Source: an uncultured Collinsella sp. (GTDB lineage Bacteria; Actinomycetota; Coriobacteriia; Coriobacteriales; Coriobacteriaceae). From it: a DNA stretch of 56,583 bases. The notes beneath the pieces were generated by a model that made no database searches, was not told where the DNA came from, and worked only from the letters and a program-made list of their open reading frames with translations. The translations under genes were made by a program, and so were the position numbers. Of this stretch, positions 40,629-51,268 are shown piece after piece (the first letter of the stretch is position 1; each line of letters starts with the position of its first letter). The stretch is taken from contig CATYEN010000010.1 in assembly GCA_958405565.1 (NCBI GenBank), positions 1-56,583 of the forward strand. Direction: 5' to 3'.

Positions 40629-42956
40629 TTAAGCGGAAACTGCGGCGGAAGCGGTGTTGGTCTCGTCCTCGTCGGTCCAAGCGTGCTTGGGCATGGGACG
40701 GAAGATCTGGAAGAGCATCGCAACCAGCAGCACAATGGCCACAACCGTCCAGATGCCAAACTGACCCAGAACAAGCAGGTTGTAGAACTGGTTGATGAAC
40801 AGGCCGATCACCCAAGCGAAGGCGCACTCGTAGCCGATGGCAATCGCGGTCCACTTGCCAGAGTCCATCTGGTTGCGGATGGTGCCAATGGCGGCAAAGC
40901 ACGGAGCGCACAGCAGGTTGAAGGCGCCGAAGGCAACGCAAGCGCCCATGGTGGGGAACATGCCGGCAAACGCGGTCCACAGGCTCGGGTCGGTCTCGCC
41001 CGCGTCGGCGACGGACAGCAGCGAGCCGGCGGTGGCGACGACGTTCTCCTTGGCGACGAGGCCAGAGACGGTCAGCGCGGTGGCCTGCCAGGTGCTAAAG
41101 CCGAGCGGGGCGAAGATCCAAGCGACCAGGTTGCCGAGCGTGGCGAGCACGGAGTAGTCCATAAACTCCTCGGGGATGCCGTCCATCGCAGGCAAGAAGC
41201 CAAAGGAACCGTTATAGCTACCAAAGTTGGAGAGGAACCAAACGACGACGGTGGACGCAAAGATGACCGTGCCGGCCTTCTTGATAAAGGCCCAGCAGCG
41301 CTCCCACACGTGCAGCGCCCAGGAACGGATCGCCGGGAAGTGGTAGGCAGGAAGCTCCATGACAAACGGGGTCGGACGGCCGGCGAAGAGCTTGGTCTTC
41401 TTGAGCATGAGGCCCGAGGCGATGACGGCAAAGACGCCCAGGAAGTAGAAGAGCGGGCTGATCCATGCGGCCGTGGTGGAAGAATCGCCAATGATGGAGC
41501 CCATGAGCAGGGCGATGATCGGCAGCTTGGCGCCGCAGGGGATGAACGTGGTGGTCATGACCGTCATGCGGCGGTCCTTCTCGTTCTCGATGGTCTTGGT
41601 GGCCATGACGCCGGGGACGCCGCAGCCCGAGGACACGAGCATGGGGATAAAGGACTTACCAGACAGGCCAAAGCGGCGGAACACGCGGTCCATGATGAAG
41701 GCGACGCGGGCCATGTAGCCGCAGTCCTCCAGGAAGGACAGCATCACAAAGAGCAGGAACATCTGCGGGACGAAGCCGAAGATGGCGCCCAGGCCGCCGA
41801 CGATGCCGTCGCAGACCAGCGAATCGACCAGGCCGCCGTCCTCGGTGCCGCCCGCCACGAGGGCGTCGTGCACCATGGTGGTGATACCCGGGACATAGGG
41901 ACCATACTGCGCCGGATCGACCGAGTCGGCATTGTCGCCCGCAGCCTCAACAGCTGCGTCATAGGCGTCGCGACCCTGACCGAGCACGTACCAGCCGTCG
42001 GTGCCGAAGAGCTGGTCGTTGGTGAAGTCGGTCACCGTGCCGCCCAGGGTGGAAACGGCGATGTAGTACACGCAGAACATGATGACCACAAAAATCGGCA
42101 GGCCCAGGATGCGGTTGGTAACCACACGGTCGATCTTCTCGGAGGTGCTCATCTTGGCCGGAGCCTTGGTGAGGCACTCGTCGATGATGTGGGCAATCAC
42201 GCCGTAGCGCTCGCCGGTAATGATGGACTCGGCGTCGTCGTCGCAATCCTGCTCGCACTGGGCGACCAGCTGCTCGACGCGAGCGGCCTTCTCCTTGGTG
42301 AGGTTGATGAGCTTGCAGGCGTCCGCGTCGCGCTCGAACAGCTTGACGGCGTAGTAGCGACGCTTGTTGGCGGGAACGCTCGCCGGCAGGTTGTTCTCGA
42401 TGTGGTCCAGAACGTCCTCGATGGAAGAGTCGAACTTGTGCTCCGGCACCTGGCCCTTGGAAGCAGCGGACTTCTTGACCTGCTCGAACAGCTCCTTGAT
42501 GCCCTTGTTCTTAAGGGCCGAGATCATCATGACCGGACAACCGAGCTTCTTGGAAAGCTTGTCCGTGTCAATCTTGTCGCCGTTCTTCTCGACCAGGTCG
42601 GCCATGTTGAGGGCAACGACCACGGGCAGGCCGGTCTCGATAACCTGAAGCGCCAGGTACAGGTTGCGCTCGAGGTTGGTGGCATCGACCACCTGGACAA
42701 CGACATCGGGCTCGCCGCTCATGAGGTAGTCGCGCGAGCACTGCTCCTCGGGGCTGTAGGGGGAAAGCGAGTAGATGCCGGGGAGGTCCGTAATCGTGAC
42801 GCTCTTGTCGCTCAGGAGCTTGGCTTCCTTTTTCTCAACCGTGACGCCCGGCCAGTTGCCAACGTAGCCGTTGGCGCCGGTGATCAGGTTGAAAAGCGTG
42901 GTCTTGCCGCAGTTGGGGTTACCCGCCAGCGCGACATGGATCTGAGAATCCGCCAT
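40629..42956 (-). CDS. feoB: Ferrous iron transporter FeoB
   Basis: A 775-residue Fe(II) permease. The N-terminal G domain (~1-165) has G1 GNPNCGKTT, the switch region NWPGVTVEKKEA, DLPGIYSL and NMADLVEKNG. A helical inhibitor region follows, then a membrane domain with two gate segments, each with a cysteine (SSGCGVPGVMATKTI and FNLLCAPCFAAIG). The C-terminus ends with a short acidic tail. Two feoA genes lie immediately upstream on the same strand, and an iron-box-like dyad sits in the 123-base feoA-feoB gap. This is the main anaerobic iron uptake route. Confidence 0.96.
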   Translation of the reverse strand: MADSQIHVALAGNPNCGKTTLFNLITGANGYVGNWPGVTVEKKEAKLLSDKSVTITDLPGIYSLSPYSPEEQCSRDYLMSGEPDVVVQVVDATNLERNLYLALQVIETGLPVVVALNMADLVEKNGDKIDTDKLSKKLGCPVMMISALKNKGIKELFEQVKKSAASKGQVPEHKFDSSIEDVLDHIENNLPASVPANKRRYYAVKLFERDADACKLINLTKEKAARVEQLVAQCEQDCDDDAESIITGERYGVIAHIIDECLTKAPAKMSTSEKIDRVVTNRILGLPIFVVIMFCVYYIAVSTLGGTVTDFTNDQLFGTDGWYVLGQGRDAYDAAVEAAGDNADSVDPAQYGPYVPGITTMVHDALVAGGTEDGGLVDSLVCDGIVGGLGAIFGFVPQMFLLFVMLSFLEDCGYMARVAFIMDRVFRRFGLSGKSFIPMLVSSGCGVPGVMATKTIENEKDRRMTVMTTTFIPCGAKLPIIALLMGSIIGDSSTTAAWISPLFYFLGVFAVIASGLMLKKTKLFAGRPTPFVMELPAYHFPAIRSWALHVWERCWAFIKKAGTVIFASTVVVWFLSNFGSYNGSFGFLPAMDGIPEEFMDYSVLATLGNLVAWIFAPLGFSTWQATALTVSGLVAKENVVATAGSLLSVADAGETDPSLWTAFAGMFPTMGACVAFGAFNLLCAPCFAAIGTIRNQMDSGKWTAIAIGYECAFAWVIGLFINQFYNLLVLGQFGIWTVVAIVLLVAMLFQIFRPMPKHAWTDEDETNTASAAVSA

Positions 42957-43029
42957 TCAATCCTTCTTCCTTGTGTGCCCGCGCTGCTTTCTCCGCGCGG
43001 GCTGGATAATGTGCTTCAAAGATGCTGGA

Positions 43030-43053
43030 TTAAGTTAGAAAAACCTAACTTTA
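43030..43053 (-). promoter_or_regulatory. DtxR/IdeR-like dyad before feoB
   Basis: TTAAGTTAG and CTAACTTTA (8 of 9 bases complementary) flank AAAAAC. The TTAG...CTAA halves resemble the iron boxes bound by DtxR/IdeR-type repressors. It lies in the gap between feoA and feoB, so feoB may have an extra iron-repressed promoter. Confidence 0.55.
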
Positions 43054-43079
43054 TCTGCAGAAATATGCGCCGCGAGTCC

Positions 43080-43301
43080 TTACTGGACCTCGACGACGGC
43101 AGCCTCCTCCTTGCGAATGGAAAGCTCGTAGCCGCGCACGTTGATCTCGACCGGATCTCCGAGCGGCGCGACCTTCACGACCTTAAACGACGTGCCCTTG
43201 ATGAGCCCCAGGTCCATGAGGTGGCGGCGCAGCGCGCCCTCACCGTGAAGCTTGACGATGGTAGAGCTCTCGCCCACCTTAACGTCACCCAACGTCTTCA
43301 T
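43080..43301 (-). CDS. feoA: FeoA-domain protein, second copy
   Basis: A 73-residue SH3-like protein (MKTLGDVKVGESSTIVKLHG ... GDPVEINVRGYELSIRKEE) with the FeoA signature. FeoA proteins bind FeoB or its G domain and are needed for efficient iron uptake. It lies 39 bases after the first feoA and 123 bases before feoB. It has a GGGGAC ribosome site. Two separate single-domain FeoA genes before feoB are common in clostridia and Coriobacteriia. Confidence 0.92.
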   Translation of the reverse strand: MKTLGDVKVGESSTIVKLHGEGALRRHLMDLGLIKGTSFKVVKVAPLGDPVEINVRGYELSIRKEEAAVVEVQ

Positions 43302-43340
43302 TTATTTGTCCCCCTTTCAGTTTTTACAGAATGCTGCGGA

Positions 43341-43583
43341 CTAACCGACGGTCATGATGTGCATGGCAACCTTGGAATCGATGCCAAAGCGTGCGCCCAG
43401 CACCGTGACGATGATGTTGGCGCCACTCGAGCTCACCACGTGGATCTCGCTGCCCTCGACAAAGCCGAGGTCCTTGAGGTGGTGCTTCATGTCCTCATTG
43501 CCCTTTACACGAGACACGCGCACGGTTTCGCCCGCCTTTACCATCGAAAGCGGCATAGCCGGCATCTGCGGTCCGCAAGACAT
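43341..43583 (-). CDS. feoA: FeoA-domain protein, first copy
   Basis: An 80-residue FeoA protein (SMVKAGETVRVSRVKGNEDM, FVEGSEIHVVSSSGANIIV, GARFGIDSKVAMHI). It is the first gene of the feo operon, with ribosome site TAGGAG. The leading MSCGPQMPAMPL adds a cysteine near the N-terminus. It differs clearly from the second copy, so the two may have distinct partners in FeoB control. Confidence 0.92.
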   Translation of the reverse strand: MSCGPQMPAMPLSMVKAGETVRVSRVKGNEDMKHHLKDLGFVEGSEIHVVSSSGANIIVTVLGARFGIDSKVAMHIMTVG

Positions 43584-43626
43584 GAGTGAGCTCCTAACGT
43601 CGGTTCGTCCTCAACATCGACGCGGT

Positions 43627-43680
43627 AAAAGTTAACCACGTCTATGTTCGCTTTAGTAAACTAACACGTGGTTAACTTTT
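43627..43680 (-). promoter_or_regulatory. Perfect 15-bp inverted repeat upstream of the feo operon
   Basis: Arms AAAAGTTAACCACGT (43627-43641) and ACGTGGTTAACTTTT (43666-43680) enclose 24 bases that include TTTACTAAAG-like promoter sequence. It lies about 45 bases upstream of the first feoA start, where an operator is expected. Each arm contains the palindrome GTTAAC. A metal-responsive repressor such as a DtxR-type protein is a reasonable partner. Confidence 0.6.
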
Positions 43681-43729
43681 TGGAAAGGGTCCTCATTCAG
43701 TTTTCGAAAAAGTTTCCTAGACGAAACAA

Positions 43730-43762
43730 AGGCACCGCAAAGACCGTCTCTTTGCAGTGCCT
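43730..43762 (-). terminator. Terminator of the HPr-like gene
   Basis: Arms AGGCACCGCAAAGA and TCTTTGCAGTGCCT (one mismatch), five-base loop. On the minus strand it is followed by TTGTTTCG. It lies 55 bases past the HPr-like stop. Confidence 0.75.
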
Positions 43763-43776
43763 ATTGATACCAATTT

Positions 43777-43808
43777 ATGTGACAGAGGGGACTGCCCCTT
43801 TGTCACAT
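43777..43808. repeat. Short hairpin related in style to family B
   Basis: ATGTGACAGAGGGG and CCCCTTTGTCACAT (one mismatch) with the loop ACTG. It lies nine bases past the HPr-like stop. It shares the GGGGAC.G.CC centre and the stop-codon-proximal position of family B, but has different outer arms. Confidence 0.65.
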
Positions 43809-43816
43809 TGTTGAGG

Positions 43817-44065
43817 TTAAAGCGAGAGGTTTCTGATCGACGTGACGCAGGAGGCCTCATCCACGCCCGAAACGCGGAACACGACGTCTTCGCCACATTC
43901 GCCGCAGAGTGCCATGAGCCCTATAACGTCGCGGCCATCCGTGTGGCGATCGCCGATACTGACTGACACGTCGCTACGATGCTTGGCAATGATGTCATAG
44001 AGCAGCGCAACCGGGCGGGCATGTAATCCCAACGGATCTTTAATCGTCTTTGTAAACTCGACCAT
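43817..44065 (-). CDS. HPr-like phosphocarrier with Asp at the regulatory position
   Basis: An 82-residue HPr-domain protein. The PTS phosphorylation site His15 is intact (GLHARPVAL). At the position of the regulatory serine of Gram-positive HPr (Ser46 in KSIMG) it reads RDVIG, giving Asp46. The start is the ATG that gives standard HPr numbering. The frame extends 15 codons upstream. No PTS enzyme gene is adjacent. It could be a Crh/HPr paralogue fixed in a Ser-phosphate-like state, or an HPr uncoupled from HPr kinase. Confidence 0.85.
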   Translation of the reverse strand: MVEFTKTIKDPLGLHARPVALLYDIIAKHRSDVSVSIGDRHTDGRDVIGLMALCGECGEDVVFRVSGVDEASCVTSIRNLSL

Positions 44066-44163
44066 GTCCCCTCCCGCGACATCGCACATTCGGCCGGCAA
44101 ACCCAGCCACGTGGTAGCTATTGTAGCGTTAGATGCTTGTCGAGAGCTCCTCTGAACACCTCG

Positions 44164-44381
44164 TGGGCAAAAAGTGGCAAATATGAGTACTGTCACCAAT
44201 TTAGTAGCAGCAAAATCGAGAGCAAATTGCCTAATTTGAGCGATTCGAAGAGGTTGAAAGCCGTCAAACGCCCTTTAAAGGGGGTTAGATAAATTGATTT
44301 TGAGCCCATTTTCGCTCAGAGCAGGCCGAAAAATATGACACCTCTTTTGCAACAGTACTCATATTTGGCATTTTTTGACCA
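44164..44381. repeat. 218-bp element with 30-bp imperfect terminal inverted repeats
   Basis: Left arm 44164-44193 and right arm 44352-44381 match over 27 of 30 bases; the innermost 17 (AAATATGAGTACTGT region) are perfect. The 158-base interior is AT-richer than its surroundings and has no coding frame, but contains smaller dyads (CCCTTTAAAGGG). It lies between the permease terminator and the HPr-like gene. It resembles the element at 28085-28288 in size and arm length but not in sequence. Confidence 0.75.
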
Positions 44382-44411
44382 CGGGGTCCAAAACCATGCC
44401 CCAAAGCACAA

Positions 44412-44439
44412 AAGGAGGGGCCTCGTAAGGCCCCTCCTT
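44412..44439 (-). terminator. Terminator of the permease gene
   Basis: Perfect 11-bp arms AAGGAGGGGCC and GGCCCCTCCTT, six-base loop, followed on the minus strand by TTGTGCTTT. Confidence 0.88.
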
Positions 44440-44486
44440 AGGAAAGGGAATCGATTTATTCCACAGCCGTAGATTAATCCTAGCCG

Positions 44487-45950
44487 CTACTCCATCATGT
44501 CGAGGACGGAGGGGCGAAGCTCGTTCTCGGCGGCCTTGGGATCGGTCTCACGCAGGCGGTTGATGTAGCGGTTGTACCACATCACGGCAAGGCCCAGGAA
44601 GACAACCACGCCGCCGACGTTGTAGACCAGCGTCAGCCACAGCGGCTGATCGAGCGGAATGGTGCCGCAGATAAGCACGAAGCAGAAGACCACGAGCAGG
44701 AATGCAGCAATGACCAGGCCAAAGGCACGCGAACCCATGCGGAACCCACGGGGAGCGGCGTCGAAGTTCTTGCGCAACATAAAGTAGGCAAGCAGGATCA
44801 GCAGCGGTGGGAGCAGAGCGGTGGCAGCCGTCATGTTGGTGACGATCATGAGCAGGTCGTCGAGGTTGCCGGAGCCCAGGGCCGGGATGATCAGGATGGG
44901 GACGACGATGGCGAACTGCAGCCAAGCGGCGCGGGCGGGAATGCCATGCTCGTTGAGCTCAACGATCTTGCTACCAAAGACGCCCTTGGGGATCTCGGTG
45001 AAGAAGACCTTGATGGGAGCAGAGGTCCACATCATGAGGGAGCCCAGCGTGGCAGCGAGAAGGATCAGGCCAATGACACGCGTGGACACTTCCATGGGAA
45101 TGCCAAAGTGGGCAAAGACAGCGCCGAACACGTCGAAGATGCCGGTGGAGATGGCAACGCCGCCCTCGGGGATGAACAGGTTAACCAGCAGCGAAGCGCC
45201 TGCATACAGAAGGCCGATGGTCAGGCCGGCGATAACGACAGTGCGCACGAAGGCCTTGACGCCACCCTTGAGGTCGTTGAGGAACACGCCGACAGACTCA
45301 GCGCCGCCAACGCCTTGGATGATCCAGGCAAGCGTACCGAAGAAGCCCCACGTAGTTGCGAAGTTGCTCGTGTCGGGAGCCATGTTAGCGGGCGTGGGAG
45401 CCGTAGCGAACTCGACGCCGCCAAAAGCAGCAGCCAGAGACAGCAGGATGAACACGGCGGTCAGGCCGAGAGCCGCGGTCGAACCGAAGGAGGAAATGGA
45501 GCCGATCCACTTAGCGCCCTTGGTCGAAACCCACGTGGCGATAGCAAAGACGACGATCTCGATAATGGTGATCCACAGCTGCGAAAGCTCGGCATTGGCA
45601 CCAAAGAACACGTAGCTCGCGTAAATGATGACATTGGGCAGGACGGACGCAAAGTAGAACAGGTTAACGAACCAGTAGCTAAATGCCGTCAGGAACGCCC
45701 AGCGGCCACCCATCGAAGTCTTAACCCATGCGTACACGCCGGACTCGGAGTCCTTGTTAAGGCCGACGAACTCGGCGGTAACCAGGGTATAGGGGACAAA
45801 GTACAAAAGCGTGGCGAAGAAGAACGACGGCGCAGCTGCCAAGCCGATGGCCGCGTTGTTGTTGATGATGTTCTTGATACCGAACACGGCGGCGACCGTC
45901 ATGCCCAGCAGAGCGAACGAACCGATCGTTCCTCGTTTTTCAGAGCTCAT
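44487..45950 (-). CDS. APC-family amino-acid permease (glutamate:GABA antiporter-like)
   Basis: A 487-residue membrane protein with about twelve helices. The N-terminal GSFALLGMTVAAVFGIKNI and later SGVYAWVKTSMGGRWAFLTA match the APC superfamily branch containing GadC-like amino-acid antiporters. A hydrophilic end (RETDPKAAENELRPSVLDMME) follows the last helix. It has no enzyme partner next to it, so the exchanged amino acid is unknown. The start is the ATG with GGGAGGG upstream; the frame extends four codons further. Confidence 0.87.
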   Translation of the reverse strand: MSSEKRGTIGSFALLGMTVAAVFGIKNIINNNAAIGLAAAPSFFFATLLYFVPYTLVTAEFVGLNKDSESGVYAWVKTSMGGRWAFLTAFSYWFVNLFYFASVLPNVIIYASYVFFGANAELSQLWITIIEIVVFAIATWVSTKGAKWIGSISSFGSTAALGLTAVFILLSLAAAFGGVEFATAPTPANMAPDTSNFATTWGFFGTLAWIIQGVGGAESVGVFLNDLKGGVKAFVRTVVIAGLTIGLLYAGASLLVNLFIPEGGVAISTGIFDVFGAVFAHFGIPMEVSTRVIGLILLAATLGSLMMWTSAPIKVFFTEIPKGVFGSKIVELNEHGIPARAAWLQFAIVVPILIIPALGSGNLDDLLMIVTNMTAATALLPPLLILLAYFMLRKNFDAAPRGFRMGSRAFGLVIAAFLLVVFCFVLICGTIPLDQPLWLTLVYNVGGVVVFLGLAVMWYNRYINRLRETDPKAAENELRPSVLDMME

Positions 45951-46103
45951 AAGCCCTCCCAATCATCTATTAAATGTCATCTAAAACCGTCCGACCTGCA
46001 AGTGCAAACACGGACGGCGCACCTGCTAAGGGGAATGGGGAAAAGGGAGTCAACAAAGCCATCCCCCTTAACGGCGCGAAGCAAACGTCCAAACGGACGA
46101 ATA

Positions 46104-46559
46104 CTACTTGTTGGGGAAGGAATAACCTTCAACCGTCACGTGCAGTACCACGACGCGGGGATCCGCGGCATCGGCCACGACACGGTAGGCCTCGTCAATT
46201 TCGACGACGGCAACGCCGCCGGCGGGAATCGTCACGGTCTCCCCCGCCCCCTCAAAGCGCTCGCGATCATCGATATCGCTGTAAGCGCGGGTGCAGGTGA
46301 GGCCTGCCTTGGGGGCAACCTCGACGGTCAGGTCGCCGTCGAGCGGAGCGAGCACGGCATGGTAGCGACGGTGACCGACCAGGTCGGCGGTTGCGGCCTC
46401 GCGGGCATAGACCCACCAGTAAACCAACGAGTCGCCGATGGAGTAAGCCACGTCGTGCTGTAGGTCGGCAACACCATCGAGCGCCTGGCCGGTGCGCATC
46501 CACTTCTTGACGGACTTCATCTGAGCGTCGAAATCGGCGCGCGAGTTAAAGACATGCAT
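46104..46559 (-). CDS. ebgC: Beta-galactosidase small subunit (EbgC/YhcH type)
   Basis: A 151-residue protein of the YhcH/YjgK/YiaL-EbgC cupin-like family (RRYHAVLAPLDGDLTVEVAPK region, ETVTIPAGGVAVVEIDEAY, HVTVEGYSF). In E. coli EbgC is required for full activity of the EbgA galactosidase. It starts three bases after the ebgA stop, so the two are coupled. It is downstream in the operon, as in E. coli. Confidence 0.9.
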   Translation of the reverse strand: MHVFNSRADFDAQMKSVKKWMRTGQALDGVADLQHDVAYSIGDSLVYWWVYAREAATADLVGHRRYHAVLAPLDGDLTVEVAPKAGLTCTRAYSDIDDRERFEGAGETVTIPAGGVAVVEIDEAYRVVADAADPRVVVLHVTVEGYSFPNK

Positions 46560-46562
46560 GGC

Positions 46563-49571
<3,009 letters not shown>

Positions 49572-49606
49572 GGTGATGCTCCTTCGTCATCGTAGTGATT
49601 CTTGTG

Positions 49607-49703
49607 CAACCGGTTGTCCTTATCTTACGGGCGATGCAAAAAACTGTGCAACCGGTTGTCCGCTGAACGGTCGATTTGGTCGGGTTAACGGTGCAACCGG
49701 TTG
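49607..49703 (-). promoter_or_regulatory. Three LacI-type operators before ebgA
   Basis: The perfect palindrome CAACCGGTTG, each time preceded by TG and followed by T, occurs at 49607-49616, 49649-49658 and 49694-49703. Spacing is 42 and 45 bases, close to four helical turns. The third is followed by TACAACCG, an extra half-site. They lie 36-132 bases upstream of the ebgA start, on the side of the divergent LacI gene, which is the likely binding protein. Bases 49704-49947 show no further feature. Confidence 0.88.
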
Positions 49704-49947
49704 TACAACCGCGACACTTATGTCACCCTGAGTATCGAAACTCAGCGCAAGACATCGTTCTTAAGCTCGTAGGCAACCGCCACGCCCGCTGATATCTCGC
49801 CCATACGAGACGTATTCGATTGCGGCTTGGTTGCAAAACGACACCGGTCACCGGATATCATGAACGCTGTTCAGGCGCACTATAGTAAGCTGTATCCGCA
49901 CCAGCCCGTATCAGCGACAACATCGACCGCATTCTCCAGGAGACGCC

Positions 49948-50964
49948 ATGACCCAACCAGTTCGCACCGCACCTACGCTTGCCGAGGTTGCCGCAGCTGC
50001 CGGCGTGTCGCGCTCCACGGCATCGCGCGCTCTCAACGATTCGCCCCGCATTAGCGAGGAAACCAAAAAGCGCGTCCGCGCGGCGGCCAAGGAAGTCAAT
50101 TTTGTCCCCAACGCTCGTGGCCGAGCGCTCGCTGTCGGGCGCACGGAAATCATCGCCGTGCTCGTGACCGAGCCCCTGAGTGAACTCTTCAGCGACCCCA
50201 CCTATAGCGAGTTTTTGAGCGGCATTACCGAGGAACTGTCGGAGTCGTCCTATCTGCCCGTTATCTTGCAGGCGTCTTCTACGCATGAGCGCAACCGTGC
50301 ACGCGAGCACTTTGAGCGCCGCTCGTTCGACGCCGTGATCGACGTCTCCCCCTACAAGGGCAGCGAGCTGCTCGAGGTGCTGCGCGAGCTGGGCGTACCC
50401 ACCGTGTTGTGCGGCCAGCTCGAGGGCCACCCCTATCGCGATGTGTTCTCGACGGTCTACTCTGACGACGAAGAGGGCGGACACTTTGCGGCACTCGCCA
50501 TGAAGGAACGCGGGCGCAAAGATATCGTCGCCGTGTTGGGACCGCAAGACAACCCCGCTGTTGTCGACCGCCTGCGCGGCTACCGTGCCGTCTTGGGCGA
50601 AGACCTCCCAGACGCAAACGTTATCTATACCGGCTGGAACAACGGAGACGGCTATCAAGCCATGCACCAGATCCTCGCGCGCGAGATTGCTTTCGATGGC
50701 GTGCTCTGCGGATCGGACCGTATCGCGGCTGGCGTCATCACTGCACTCAACGAGGCAGGCCTATCCGTTCCTGCGGACGTTTCTGTCGTCGGCTTCGACG
50801 ATCACGAGATTGCGACGCGCTGCGTCCCCGCGCTCACGACCGTCCGCCAGCCCCTGCGCGAAGAAGGCCACATGGCCGCCAACATTGCGCTCGACATGAT
50901 CAAGGGTGCCGAGCCCACCACCTCCGTGATGCACATGCAGCTGATCCAGAGAGACTCGCTATAA
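49948..50964 (+). CDS. LacI-family repressor of the ebg operon
   Basis: A 338-residue regulator: helix-turn-helix LAEVAAAAGVSRSTASRALN, hinge FVPNARGRALAVGRTE, then the sugar-binding core ending VRQPLREEGHMAANIALDM. It is divergent from ebgA with a 376-base gap that holds three CAACCGGTTG operators. Function follows E. coli EbgR by position, but this is inference and the inducer is unknown. The start is the ATG with CAGGAGAC upstream. Confidence 0.87.
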   Translation: MTQPVRTAPTLAEVAAAAGVSRSTASRALNDSPRISEETKKRVRAAAKEVNFVPNARGRALAVGRTEIIAVLVTEPLSELFSDPTYSEFLSGITEELSESSYLPVILQASSTHERNRAREHFERRSFDAVIDVSPYKGSELLEVLRELGVPTVLCGQLEGHPYRDVFSTVYSDDEEGGHFAALAMKERGRKDIVAVLGPQDNPAVVDRLRGYRAVLGEDLPDANVIYTGWNNGDGYQAMHQILAREIAFDGVLCGSDRIAAGVITALNEAGLSVPADVSVVGFDDHEIATRCVPALTTVRQPLREEGHMAANIALDMIKGAEPTTSVMHMQLIQRDSL

Positions 50965-50970
50965 GAAACT

Positions 50971-51137
50971 GGGGCAGGCTTTCCGCCAGACAGTTGTTGC
51001 GGAAAGCCTGCCCCGTTTTGAGCGCTCATTCTGGGGCACAGTTTCCGTTAGACAGCTCAACCGGAAACTGTGCCCCATTATTTTGCCGAATTCTGGGTCA
51101 CGCTTTCCCAGAGGACCCCTTTGGGAAAGCGCGACCC
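50971..51137. repeat. Array of three 62-bp-spaced hairpins with co-varying stems
   Basis: Hairpin 1: GGGGCAGGCTTTCCG (50971-50985) with its complement at 51000-51014. Hairpin 2: GGGGCACAGTTTCCG (51033-51047) with 51062-51076. Hairpin 3: GGGTCACGCTTTCCCA (51095-51110) with 51122-51137, one mismatch. Starts are exactly 62 bases apart, and each is preceded by CTGGG-like bases. A half unit (CGGGATGCGCTTTCCG, from 51155) follows without its partner. The stems differ between units in both arms together, so pairing is maintained. The array lies between convergent genes, ahead of the aspS terminator. Confidence 0.85.
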
Positions 51138-51214
51138 ATTCCAGACGCAGATTCCGGGATGCGCTTTCCGCGACGCCCGATCACCCTATGCTCTCACAAC
51201 CTCGACGCATAAAA

Positions 51215-51245
51215 AACGAGGGAAGGCACGCGTCCTTCCCTCGTT
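51215..51245 (-). terminator. Terminator of aspS
   Basis: Perfect 12-bp arms AACGAGGGAAGG and CCTTCCCTCGTT, seven-base loop, with a TTTTT tail on the minus strand. It lies 24 bases past the aspS stop. Confidence 0.92.
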
Positions 51246-51268
51246 GCGGGCAGTATGTAGCCACTCGC

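Noticed and set aside
40578..43589. A 1003-codon open frame on the plus strand opposite feoB and the feoA genes
   Set aside because: It runs antisense through well-recognised genes and its sequence is low-complexity Arg/Gly/Ala/His, typical of high-GC shadow frames.
50971..51170. The regularly spaced hairpins as a CRISPR array
   Set aside because: The repeated parts are themselves palindromic and differ from unit to unit, there are only three and a half units, and no cas gene is nearby.
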